Shown here in pieces: positions 49,161 to 58,179 of a stretch of DNA of 64,000 bases; position 1 is the first letter of the stretch; every line of letters starts with the position of its first letter. Origin of the DNA: Avichristensenella sp031550535 (GTDB lineage: Bacteria > Bacillota > Clostridia > Christensenellales > Aristaeellaceae); the NCBI GenBank assembly GCA_031550535.1, contig JAVBOM010000003.1, forward strand, positions 1 through 64,000, given 5' to 3'. The notes under the pieces were generated by a model that saw nothing but the letters and a program-made list of their open reading frames with translations, was not told where the DNA came from and ran no database searches. Position numbers and translations under genes: made by a program.

Positions 49161-49526
49161 ATGAAAGACGAAACCAGGCAGGCCCTGCTCGGCGTTGGCA
49201 TGGATTTGAACCAGACGCTGGCGCGCTTTGGCGGAAACGAAGGGCTGATGTTCAGGCTTTTGAAGCGTTTTTTGGACGACGCGTCGATTGTGCAGCTCGG
49301 CGAGGCGGTCGAGGCGGGCAACATGGAGGACGCTTTCCGCGCGGTACACACGCTCAAAGGCGTTGCCGGAAACTTGGGGCTTGGCGCGCTGTTTGATTCG
49401 TGCGCGCCGCTGGTGGAGCGCACGCGTCAGGGCGACGGCACGGACACCGCCGCGCTGTATCAGGAGGTCAAGCGACAATACGATCTTGCCGCGGAGACAA
49501 TCCGATCCCTTGGAGACGCGCCGTAA
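49161..49526 (+). CDS. Stand-alone histidine-phosphotransfer (Hpt) domain protein
   Basis: 121 aa. The four-helix Hpt signature AVHTLKGVAGNLGL (residues ~58-71) has the phospho-accepting His at about residue 60. ATG 49161 is preceded by GAGGGG and lies 52 nt beyond the predicted transcription start. Hpt proteins pass phosphate between response-regulator receivers. No histidine kinase or receiver gene is in this window, so it is an orphan. Confidence 0.88.
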   Translation: MKDETRQALLGVGMDLNQTLARFGGNEGLMFRLLKRFLDDASIVQLGEAVEAGNMEDAFRAVHTLKGVAGNLGLGALFDSCAPLVERTRQGDGTDTAALYQEVKRQYDLAAETIRSLGDAP

Positions 49527-49538
49527 CGGGCGCGTTTC
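49513..49538 (+). terminator. Hairpin at the end of the Hpt gene
   Basis: ACGCGCC-gtaac-GGGCGCGT then TTTCC, overlapping the stop codon. Confidence 0.6.
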
Positions 49539-49554
49539 CTGCGGTATGAGGTAA

Positions 49555-49607
49555 GGATTCCTTGCGGAATCCTCTTATGGCGCCCGATTTTTCAAATCCG
49601 CGCCGCC
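49555..49607 (+). repeat. Family A double-hairpin element, copy 13
   Basis: GGATTCC-TTGC-GGAATCC, then GGCGCC-GATTT-TTC-AAATC-GCGCC. Forward, in the leader of pyruvate kinase. A weak -10-like GGTATGAG lies about 10 nt upstream. Confidence 0.93.
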
Positions 49608-49629
49608 ATCAAGGAATGGGGGTAAAACA

Positions 49630-51054
49630 ATGAAAAAGACGAAGATAATTTGCACGCTTGGCCCTGCCAGCGCGGATGAGGCGACGATAGAATCGCTGCT
49701 CAGGAGCGGCATGAACGTCGCCCGGCTGAACTTTTCCCATGGCACACACGATCAGCACAAGGAGCTGATCACGCGGTTCCGCCGCGTACGCGACCGCATG
49801 GGTCTGCCCGCGGCGGTGATGCTGGACACCAAGGGGCCGGAGATCCGCCTTCGCGATTTCGAGAACGGCGGCGTGGACCTGGCCGATGGGGACAGCTACA
49901 CGCTGACCACGGAGGAAATCCTGGGCGACGCGAGCCGCGCGACCGTTTCTTACAAGGATCTCCCCCGCCAGCTCAAACCCGGCAACCGGCTGATCATTGA
50001 CGACGGCCGGGTAGTGCTCGCGGTGGAGAGCGCGACGGATACGGAGATCGTCTGCCGCGTGACGGCCGGCGGGCGGGTGACGAACCACAAGGGCATCAAC
50101 GTGCCCGAGGTGGCGCTGGACATGCCGTACCTGAGCGAACAGGACAAAGAGGACCTGCTCTTTGGCATCGCGAACGACGTGGACTTCATCGCAGCGTCGT
50201 TCGCCCGGCGGCCGGATGACATCATCGCCATGCGCAAGTTCATTGACTACCACGGCGGCCATGCCATCCGGATCATCGCCAAGATTGAGAACCTGGAGGG
50301 CATTGAGAATTTCGAGGCGATCCTGAAACAGTCCGACGGCATCATGGTGGCGCGCGGCGACATGGGCGTGGAGGTGGAGTTCGAGCGGCTGCCCGGCATT
50401 CAGAAGCGCTTCATCCGCAGGTGCTACCAGTCCGGCAAGATGGTCATCACCGCCACGCAGATGCTGGAATCGATGATCGCAAGCCCGACGCCGACGCGCG
50501 CGGAGATCACCGACGTGGCCAACGCGGTGTTCGACGGCACGTCCGCGGTGATGCTGTCCGGCGAGAGCGCGATGGGCAAATACCCGGTCAAGGCCGTGGA
50601 GGCGATGGCGCGCATCGCGGAACAGGCGGAGCATGACGCGTTCGAGATGGACGCGTCTAGCACGTTCCACCACGACCGGGATATCGACACGAATAACGCC
50701 ATCTGCGACGCCGCGTGCCGCGCGGCGCGCGACGTGCACGCCAAGGCGATCATCGCGGTGACAAAGTCCGGCCACACGGCGCGCGGTATGTCAAAGTTCC
50801 GCCCGCGCCCGCCGATTGTCGCGGCGACGCCGGAGGTCAAGACGTTCCATCAGCTTTCGCTGTCCTGGGGTGTGTACCCGGTGCTGGCGCGCTACCAGAG
50901 CACATCGGACGACCTGTTCATGCACGCGATTGACTGCGCCCGGCAGATTGACGTGGTGGACGACGGCGACCTGGTGGTCATCGCGGCGGGCATCCCGCTG
51001 AACACGCCCGGCAACACGAATACGATCAAGGTGCACACGGTGGGAGCCCGCTAG
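49630..51054 (+). CDS. pyk: Pyruvate kinase
   Basis: 474 aa. MKKTKIICTLGPAS at the start, NFSHGTHDQH near 33, DTKGPEIR near 70, the signature IIAKIENLEG (catalytic Lys) near 219, VARGDMGVE near 241 and MLESMI near 280 are all present. It converts phosphoenolpyruvate and ADP to pyruvate and ATP, feeding the pyruvate:ferredoxin oxidoreductase. It ends after the C-domain with no extra PEP-utiliser domain. GGGGG precedes the ATG. Confidence 0.97.
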   Translation: MKKTKIICTLGPASADEATIESLLRSGMNVARLNFSHGTHDQHKELITRFRRVRDRMGLPAAVMLDTKGPEIRLRDFENGGVDLADGDSYTLTTEEILGDASRATVSYKDLPRQLKPGNRLIIDDGRVVLAVESATDTEIVCRVTAGGRVTNHKGINVPEVALDMPYLSEQDKEDLLFGIANDVDFIAASFARRPDDIIAMRKFIDYHGGHAIRIIAKIENLEGIENFEAILKQSDGIMVARGDMGVEVEFERLPGIQKRFIRRCYQSGKMVITATQMLESMIASPTPTRAEITDVANAVFDGTSAVMLSGESAMGKYPVKAVEAMARIAEQAEHDAFEMDASSTFHHDRDIDTNNAICDAACRAARDVHAKAIIAVTKSGHTARGMSKFRPRPPIVAATPEVKTFHQLSLSWGVYPVLARYQSTSDDLFMHAIDCARQIDVVDDGDLVVIAAGIPLNTPGNTNTIKVHTVGAR

Positions 51055-51060
51055 CGCACT

Positions 51061-51205
51061 GCGCGGTCATCAAAAACCACGGTTTTTGATGAGTTGGAGG
51101 AGGACAGGGACAGGGCCTGAAACGCTCTGACGTTTCCGGGCGGCCCTGAGTGTGGGTACAGATTCCGCCGCGCATGTCGCCGGACCTGATCTCATTTGAA
51201 GAGGC
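51061..51205 (+). repeat. Family B hairpin-chain element, copy 2
   Basis: It starts within 7 nt of the pyk stop codon. Stems ATCAAAAACC-AC-GGTTTTTGAT (51069-51090) and GAAACG-CTCTGA-CGTTTC (51119-51136), then cgggcggccctgag, gtacagattccgccg and catgtcgccgga, all matching copy 1 at 20157-20412 in the same order relative to the upstream stop codon. The first stem may also terminate pyk. Confidence 0.8.
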
Positions 51206-51239
51206 CTCACGCCCCTCCAAGCCACCCCGAGTTGTTTGC

Positions 51240-52616
51240 CTACTCCCTCGCCTCAATCGCGGGCGGCTGCTTCAGCTTGGGCCATTCCACCAGCATGAAC
51301 GTGGTGAAGCACGCGACCGGGCCGATGAAATCGGAGATCGGCTCGGCGATGAACACGCCCTTCACGCCCAGGCCGAACATGCCCGGCAGCACCATCGCCA
51401 GCGGGGCCACGATGAACGCCTTGCGCAGCAGGGAGAAAAAGATCGCCTGCTTCGCCTTGCCCAGGGATACGTAGCACCGCTGGGCCATCATCTGGAAGCC
51501 CATGAGGAAGAAAAGCGAAAAGTACGTCCGGCAGGACGGAATGCCGGCCTGGATCAGGGCCGGTTCTTCATTAAACAGGCGAATAAGCGCCTCGGGAAAG
51601 CACATGGCGATTGCCCAGACGGCTGTGGAGAAAGCGACGCACACCACGAGCGTGAACAGGGCCGCCTGCCGCACGCGGTCGTACCGCTTCGCGCCGTAGT
51701 TGAAGCTGAGCACGGGCAGCGCGGCCTGCGAGAAGCCGGACAGCGGCATCGTCAGCACCTGCCGGACGGAACTGACCACGGTCATCACGCCGACATAGAC
51801 GTCGCCGCCGTATCGCTGCAGGCTGCTGTTGCACGCGATGGCGACCAGACTGTCCGTCACATTCATGATGAACGAGGAAAGGCCCAGCCCCAAGATCCGG
51901 CGCATGAGCGGCCAGTCCGGCCGCATGGCGGCAACCTTCAGCCGCAGAATGCACTTACGCCCGGTCAGAAACCGCAAAATCCACGCGGCCGAAGCCGCCT
52001 GCGAGATCACCGTCGCCAGCGCCGCGCCTTTGACGCCCATGTTAAAAACAAAGATGAACAGCGGGTCGAGCAGGATGTTCAGCACCGCGCCGATCAGTAC
52101 GGTCATCATGCTGACGCGCGCGAACCCCTGCACGCTGATGAAGGCGTTCATCCCCGTATAGATCATCACGAAAAAACTGCCCAGTGCGTAGATGGTCAGG
52201 TATTCGTTGCCATAGGCGAACGTGTCGCCGCTGGCCCCAAACCAGTACAGCGCCTGGTCCTTCAGCAGCAGGCACAACACGGTCAGCAGGACGCCGAAGG
52301 TCAGCAGCAGCGTGAACGAATTGCCCATGATGCGCTCGGCCCGCTCGGCATCCCCCTCCCCGCGCGCGATGGACGCCAGCGGCGCGCCGCCCATGCCGGC
52401 CAGCACCGCGAAGGCCGAGATGATCATGATGAACGGGAACGTGACGCCCACGCCCGTCAGCGCGAGGCTGCCCACGCCCGGAATACGGCCGATGTAGATG
52501 CGGTCCACAATGTTGTACAGCGCGTTGATGATCTGCGCGCCGATCAGCGGGACGGACAGCCGGGCAATGGTCTTTGGGATGCTGCCCTTGGAAAAATCGT
52601 TTCTGGACTCGGTCAA
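51240..52616 (-). CDS. MATE family multidrug/sodium efflux protein
   Basis: About 458 aa, 12 membrane segments in two homologous halves. The N-terminus (SIPKTIARLSVPLIGAQII) and NIVDRIYIGR near residue 36 are typical of DinF/NorM-type MATE proteins. Start probably TTG 52616 after a GGGGGC purine tract; weakly supported. Single gene with an extended -10 promoter and a family A element at the mRNA 5' end. Substrate unknown. Confidence 0.9.
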   Translation of the reverse strand: MTESRNDFSKGSIPKTIARLSVPLIGAQIINALYNIVDRIYIGRIPGVGSLALTGVGVTFPFIMIISAFAVLAGMGGAPLASIARGEGDAERAERIMGNSFTLLLTFGVLLTVLCLLLKDQALYWFGASGDTFAYGNEYLTIYALGSFFVMIYTGMNAFISVQGFARVSMMTVLIGAVLNILLDPLFIFVFNMGVKGAALATVISQAASAAWILRFLTGRKCILRLKVAAMRPDWPLMRRILGLGLSSFIMNVTDSLVAIACNSSLQRYGGDVYVGVMTVVSSVRQVLTMPLSGFSQAALPVLSFNYGAKRYDRVRQAALFTLVVCVAFSTAVWAIAMCFPEALIRLFNEEPALIQAGIPSCRTYFSLFFLMGFQMMAQRCYVSLGKAKQAIFFSLLRKAFIVAPLAMVLPGMFGLGVKGVFIAEPISDFIGPVACFTTFMLVEWPKLKQPPAIEARE

Positions 52617-52652
52617 TGCGATGCCCCCATATGCTTGTTTTGCGGCGGTGAT

Positions 52653-52707
52653 GGCGGCGCCGATTTGAAAAAACGGGCACCACAAGGGGATTCCGTCAGA
52701 AATCCCT
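52653..52707 (-). repeat. Family A double-hairpin element, copy 14
   Basis: On the minus strand GGGATTTC-TGAC-GGAATCCCC, then a hairpin 2 with one substitution (GTGCCCGTTTTTTC). It begins 9 nt after the MATE-gene -10. Confidence 0.88.
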
Positions 52708-52716
52708 GCTCCTTTT

Positions 52717-52722
52717 ATTGTA
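52717..52722 (-). promoter_or_regulatory. Extended -10 promoter of the MATE gene
   Basis: TACAAT preceded by TGC. Confidence 0.6.
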
Positions 52723-52772
52723 GCACCTGCGGGATGTGGATTCAAGGATTGCGGGCGGATTTGAATGCGTGA

Positions 52773-52778
52773 TACAAT
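52773..52778 (+). promoter_or_regulatory. Extended -10 promoter of the PAP2 gene
   Basis: TACAAT preceded by TGA; a family A element starts 16 nt downstream. Confidence 0.6.
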
Positions 52779-52794
52779 GAGCGCGGCGAAGGCA

Positions 52795-52872
52795 GGGATT
52801 TCTAGCGAAATCCCTCTGATGGCGCGGATGCACGAATCCCCGCCGCGCCCGATTTTCCAAATCAGCGCCGCC
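52795..52872 (+). repeat. Family A element with altered middle, copy 15
   Basis: GGGATTTC-TAGC-GAAATCCC, then 23 extra nt (partly a duplicated hairpin 2 edge), then GCGCCCGATTTTCCAAATCAGCGCC. Forward, in the PAP2 gene leader. Confidence 0.85.
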
Positions 52873-52927
52873 GGTCATGGACAGGGCGCGGCGGCCCACG
52901 AAACAGACCGGGACGGAGGAACAAAAG

Positions 52928-53827
52928 ATGGATTTTCTTGTTTTTTTAGAAGGACTTCGCGCTCCGTGGCTGACGGCTTGCTTCCGTGCGGTGACGTACC
53001 TGGGCGAGGAAGTCTTTTTGATCGTCGCGCTGTGCGCGCTGTACTGGTGCGTGAACAAAAAGCTGGCGTATGGGGTGGGCATTTCGTTCTTCGCGTCCTC
53101 CCTGATCGCGCAGGGGATGAAGATCGTCTTTCGCGTGGAGCGTCCGTGGGTGCTGCTGCCGGGTTTTCAGCCGGTGAGCGCCGCGTTGCCCACGGCGACA
53201 GGGTATTCGTTCCCCAGCGGCCACACGCAGAGCGCCGCCGCGCTGTTCGGTTCCCTGGGGATGGCGAGCGGCAAAAAGCGGTGGATGGCCGCCTCGCTGG
53301 CGATGATTCTGCTGGTCGGCCTGTCCCGGATGTACCTGGGCGTGCACACGCCGCTGGATGTGTTCACCTCCATGGCGTTCACGCTGGTCATCTGCGCGGT
53401 GGTGCAGTGGTATCTGCGCAAGGGATACCCGGACACCATCCTGCTTGCGGCGACGTTCGCGCTGGCGATTCCATCGCTTGTCTACGCGCTGACGCTGGGC
53501 GCGCGGGGAACGGTCGATCCCGCCGAGCTGGCCGACTGCTGCAAGGCGGCCGGCGGGTGCGTCGGCTGTGCGGCCGGGTTTTACGCGGAGCGGCGCTGGA
53601 TTCACTTTTCCACCAAGACGGTGCGCGTGTGGCAGCAGGCGGTGAAGCTGATTGTCGGCCTGCTGGTGCTGCTGGGCATTCGGGTGGGCGGCAAGGCGCT
53701 GCTGGGGGCGAGCCTCGTTGCCGATGCTGTGCGCTATGCGCTGATCGCGCTGTGGGCGCTGGCGCTGTATCCGCTGGTGTTCAGCGCGCTGCTGCCCCGG
53801 ATCGGTTGGGCGGAGGCGGCAAAATAG
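52928..53827 (+). CDS. PAP2-type membrane phosphatase
   Basis: 299 aa, six or more membrane segments. The lipid-phosphatase signature is complete: KIVFRVERP near residue 61, FPSGHTQS near 97 and SRMYLGVHTPLD near 135. Candidates include undecaprenyl-pyrophosphate or phosphatidate phosphatase. The C-terminal ~130 residues form extra membrane segments. ATG 52928 has GGAGG 8 nt upstream. Confidence 0.9.
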   Translation: MDFLVFLEGLRAPWLTACFRAVTYLGEEVFLIVALCALYWCVNKKLAYGVGISFFASSLIAQGMKIVFRVERPWVLLPGFQPVSAALPTATGYSFPSGHTQSAAALFGSLGMASGKKRWMAASLAMILLVGLSRMYLGVHTPLDVFTSMAFTLVICAVVQWYLRKGYPDTILLAATFALAIPSLVYALTLGARGTVDPAELADCCKAAGGCVGCAAGFYAERRWIHFSTKTVRVWQQAVKLIVGLLVLLGIRVGGKALLGASLVADAVRYALIALWALALYPLVFSALLPRIGWAEAAK

Positions 53828-53838
53828 TGGGGAGGAGA

Positions 53839-53989
53839 GGATTCCTTGCGGAAGCCCCTCGGTATTGTCGCGCTGTCCCGAAGGGCCATCGCTCTGTGCA
53901 TGGGCGCACCTTCGGATCGCTTCATCGCCCACCGGGCGCGTTTCCCTCCGGTGTCTCTTATAGCGCCCGATCTCCGAATCAGCGCCGCC
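53839..53989 (+). repeat. Family A element, long form, copy 16
   Basis: Same plan as 4958-5110: hairpin 1, about 100 nt containing tattgtcgcgctg and catcgctctgt in common plus GTCCC-GAA-GGGCC, then hairpin 2 (AGCGCCCGATCTCCGAATCAGCGCC). It lies 12 nt after the PAP2 stop codon. Confidence 0.88.
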
Positions 53990-53999
53990 GTCATAGAAG

Positions 54000-54045
54000 C
54001 AACAGGGCCGCTGACGCGTCTGTCAGCAGCCCTGTCGTATATCCC
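54000..54045 (-). terminator. Terminator of the dgt-dnaG-rpoD operon
   Basis: ACAGGGC-GCTGAC, a 6-nt loop, GTCAGC-GCCCTGT and TGCTT on the minus strand, just beyond the last gene. It may also serve the convergent PAP2 gene. Confidence 0.75.
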
Positions 54046-54050
54046 TGTTC

Positions 54051-54761
54051 CTACTCCACCAGCACAATGCGCCCGCAGTTTTCGCACTCCACGCTCTTGG
54101 CGCCCGTGCGGATGTTCCGAAGCACCACCTGCGGCAAGTTCATGTTGCAGCCGCCGCAGCGGTTCCCGTCCAGGAGCTTCGCGATGGGCGGAATGCTGTG
54201 CTGCTTGATCTGCTTATATTTCTCCAGCAGCTCCGCCGGGATGCCGCTTGCCGCCTTTGCCGCGGCCGCTTTTAGCCCCGCAAGCTCCTCGGACTGGGCC
54301 TTGTACTCCGCGTCGTAGACGACCTTGAGCTTGTCAAACTCCGCCCGGGCCTTGGCCGCGCGCACGCGAATCTCGTGCTGCTGGCGGTCACGCGCTTCCG
54401 CGTCCTTGCGAATTTTATGCAGCTCCTGCTCGCAGCGGTTGATACCGCCGACCAGCTTCTGCGCGTAGGACAGCGACTTCCTGGCGATTTCAATCGTCTC
54501 CGGCTCTTCCTCGGTCAGCGTGTCCTGCAGGTCTTTCAGCTCTTCTTCAAGACGGATGACCTCGCCGCGGATCGCCTCCATGCGCTCGCCCATGCCCTCG
54601 ACATCGCTTTCGATGCGCTTCATCGCTTCCTGCTGAGAGAGCAGGAACTCGCGGTGCTTGACGAGCTTTTGGCGGTTCGGCGAGCGATGCATCTCCCGTT
54701 CAAAGCGGTCGACCGCCATATCCGCCTGTTGATAGTTCCATAGCAGTTCCATTTGATCCAC
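54051..54761 (-). CDS. C4-type zinc-ribbon coiled-coil protein
   Basis: 236 aa. Residues ~1-180 are coiled coil. The C-terminus has a zinc ribbon with GNRCGGCNM and ECENCGRI (CxxC...CxxC), the zf-RING_7 arrangement conserved next to Nif3 family genes in many bacteria. Start GTG 54761 with AGGAGG 8 nt upstream; an ATG three codons later is possible. Last gene of the operon. Function unknown; nucleic-acid binding is likely. Confidence 0.88.
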   Translation of the reverse strand: MDQMELLWNYQQADMAVDRFEREMHRSPNRQKLVKHREFLLSQQEAMKRIESDVEGMGERMEAIRGEVIRLEEELKDLQDTLTEEEPETIEIARKSLSYAQKLVGGINRCEQELHKIRKDAEARDRQQHEIRVRAAKARAEFDKLKVVYDAEYKAQSEELAGLKAAAAKAASGIPAELLEKYKQIKQHSIPPIAKLLDGNRCGGCNMNLPQVVLRNIRTGAKSVECENCGRIVLVE

Positions 54762-54783
54762 GCGAACGTCCTCCTGTATCCCG

Positions 54784-55545
54784 TCATCCAAAAGGATTGA
54801 TTTTCGATACGAATACCCGTATCTTATATTGTACCGCATTTGCCGAAGAAAGTAAATGCTTCGCGAGAAGATCGGCCGCATAAACTTCCGTCGCCCGGTG
54901 GCCGGCGGCCAGCGCGGTCATGCCCCGCGCCCTGGCTTCCAGGGCAATGCTGTGTTTGAGCTCGCCCGTGAAGAACAGATCCGCGCCCTTCGCGGCGGCG
55001 TTTTGCAGTTCCGATCCGCCGGAGCCGCAGGAGATGGCGAAGCGGGACACGGGCGCGTCCGCGGGGCCGAACCGCAGCACCGCCTCGCCGAGCGCCTCGG
55101 CTGCCCGCGCCTGCAGCGCGGCGAGCGCAACCGGTTCCGGGAACACGCCCAGGCGCAGAAAGGCGTCCGATTCCGTCACGGGCCAACCAAGGCGCGCCGC
55201 GAGCGCGTCGTTGACACCGCCGGGCGCGATGTCCAGGTTCGTATGCGCCGCGATGAGCGACACGCCCGCGCGGATGAGGTCCGACAGCAGCACGGCCTCC
55301 GGGTCCGCCTCGTCCAGCCGGTTTCTCGGCGTGAACATCAGCGGATGATGCGTGACGAGAAGCTGCGCACCGAGCGAACGGGCCTCCCCGACCACGGCGG
55401 GCGTGGCGTCGAGCGCCGTCAGCACGGTATCAACCGGGCGGTTCATCGATCCGACGAGCAGACCGACGTTATCGAAGGAGGCAGCGGTATCAAACGGGGC
55501 GAACGTGTCGATGATTTGGTAGATGTCGCGGACTGTTGCGGACAT
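54784..55545 (-). CDS. Nif3-like dinuclear metal centre hexameric protein
   Basis: 253 aa, the short form of the family. THHPLMF near residue 64, AHTNLD near 99 and the C-terminal TGELKHS and AAGHRATE supply the His and Glu ligands of the two-metal site. Often annotated as GTP cyclohydrolase 1 type 2, but the activity is not settled. GGAG lies before ATG 55545. Confidence 0.92.
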   Translation of the reverse strand: MSATVRDIYQIIDTFAPFDTAASFDNVGLLVGSMNRPVDTVLTALDATPAVVGEARSLGAQLLVTHHPLMFTPRNRLDEADPEAVLLSDLIRAGVSLIAAHTNLDIAPGGVNDALAARLGWPVTESDAFLRLGVFPEPVALAALQARAAEALGEAVLRFGPADAPVSRFAISCGSGGSELQNAAAKGADLFFTGELKHSIALEARARGMTALAAGHRATEVYAADLLAKHLLSSANAVQYKIRVFVSKINPFG

Positions 55546-55695
55546 GGGGATCGCTCCTTTCATAGGGCCGACGGGGCGGCGGTCGGCGATGTTCTGTTAA
55601 GAATATTCGCAGACGAACCGTCGGTTTTGTCGAGCAACGCAAGAACAACCCACACACGCTGAGATTTGCGCCGCGCCTGCGTTCGAATGGAATGC

Positions 55696-56238
55696 TCAGC
55701 TGCGCATGTTGGGGCGGTCGGATGAGATGATCGCATAATAGCAGACATCCTCGTAGGCTCCCCGGACTTTTGCGTAATGCCGCAGCATGCCTTCCCGGAG
55801 CATTCCGGATTTTTCCAAAACCTTGCAGGACGCGGCGTTTGCTTTTTGCGCCAATGCCTCCACCCGCTCCACCAGCAACACGTCAAAGGCGTAGCCGATC
55901 AGCGATTGAGAAATCTCTGTCGCGTATCCTTTTCCCCAGTGCGCGGGCAACAGGTTATAGCCTATGACACATCGGTTGGCGGTGCGGTTTAGGGAAAGAA
56001 TTCCCGCTTCGCCGATGAACGCCCCTGTGGACTTTTCAAACAGCGCGTGAAATCCAAGAGAGCCACTCGCGTATCCCTGTATCACGTCCCGCAGTTTTTG
56101 CTCGGACTGCGCCACGCGTTCATGGGGAATCACAGATGAATACGTCCATACAAGCGAGTTGGACATCAACAAATGGTAGTCGTGGATGTTTCCCGCCTCA
56201 TAGGGCTTTAGCAGGAGCCTTTGGGTTTCTATTGTCAT
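55696..56238 (-). CDS. GNAT acetyltransferase (RimJ/RimL type)
   Basis: 180 aa. Begins MTIETQRLLLKPYE, typical of RimJ/RimL-type enzymes. The acetyl-CoA loop region is LLPAHWGKGYATE near residue 99 and the C-terminal ANAASCKVLEKSGM near 136 is the usual terminal motif. Substrate may be a ribosomal protein N-terminus or a small amine. ATG 56238 with GGAG is preferred over the longer frame that overlaps trmK. The 55546-55695 gap shows no feature. Confidence 0.88.
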   Translation of the reverse strand: MTIETQRLLLKPYEAGNIHDYHLLMSNSLVWTYSSVIPHERVAQSEQKLRDVIQGYASGSLGFHALFEKSTGAFIGEAGILSLNRTANRCVIGYNLLPAHWGKGYATEISQSLIGYAFDVLLVERVEALAQKANAASCKVLEKSGMLREGMLRHYAKVRGAYEDVCYYAIISSDRPNMRS

Positions 56239-56282
56239 AGCATGCTCCGTTTGCTCGCGCATCTCTTCACCCACTACTCGGC

Positions 56283-57079
56283 TCACGTTGCCTTCAACTC
56301 CTGCTCAATCCACACCGCCAGGCCGCTTTCCCGCGCGCCAAGCGTGTTTGCGTCCGGCAGGCATGCCCGCCGCCAAGCGAGATACGCCCACCAATCCTCA
56401 CCCCGGTCGCGGAGTAGCCATGGACCCAGGTGCAGTTCCTTTTCCGTGTAGATCCCCTGCCCGCGCATGGCGCGGAGCACCACATAGTAGCGATGCCCGT
56501 CCCAGACGAGGCGTTCGGCTTCCAGCGTGTAGCCGTTGTCCGCCAGAAAGCGGCGGACAAGCGCCGGATGGGTATTCGGCTGCAGGACGAGCGTACCATC
56601 CCCCGCGCGATCTAGGCCGCGCGCGAGGATATCCACGATGGTCATACCGCCAAGGCCCGCGATGATGACGGCGGTGGGCGGTGCGGCGTTCCCCGCTTCG
56701 CTTCCGGCATCGCTTCCCGCATCCTGCCGCATCGCCCGGGACGCACAGACACGCGATTCAGTCCAAGAGGAAGTGCCCATGTCGCCCGAAAGCGCCGCCC
56801 CAGCTCCCACGCTTTCCGCGCTGTCCATCGCGTCCAGCCCGTCCGCGACGCGGAACACCGCGCTCCCCGTAAGCCCGTGAAACGCAAAGAGCCGCCTCGC
56901 CTTATCCAGCGAAGCGGCGCTGATGTCCGCGACAATCACCCGGCCGCATACGCCGGCCCGGAGCAGATGCGCCGACAAAATGCCGTGATCCGCGCCAATC
57001 TCACAGGCGGTTCCCCCACGCGGCGTGAGCGATACGATCGCCGCCTTGCGCGGGTCCAGCGCCGGCAGAAGCAGCTCGC

Positions 57080-57083
<4 letters not shown>
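56283..57083 (-). CDS. trmK: tRNA (adenine22-N1)-methyltransferase with an internal low-complexity insert
   Basis: 266 aa, about 35 longer than typical TrmK. EIGADHGILSAHLL near residue 28 is motif I, VIVADIS near 48 is motif II, IIAGLGGMTI near 143 replaces the usual NAGMGG and QPNTHPALVRRFL follows. Between residues ~88 and 135 there is a Ser/Gly/Ala-rich insert (with DAGSDAGSEAGN) not expected in the family. Start TTG 57083 overlaps the rpoD stop, with AAGGA upstream. Location after rpoD matches Bacillus. Confidence 0.92.
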
Positions 57084-58174
<1,091 letters not shown>

Positions 58175-58179
58175 GCGTT

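Noticed and set aside
2114..53989. Family A as a CRISPR array or as insertion-sequence ends
   Set aside because: Copies are scattered kilobases apart without spacers, and no transposase ORF or target-site duplication is visible between copies.
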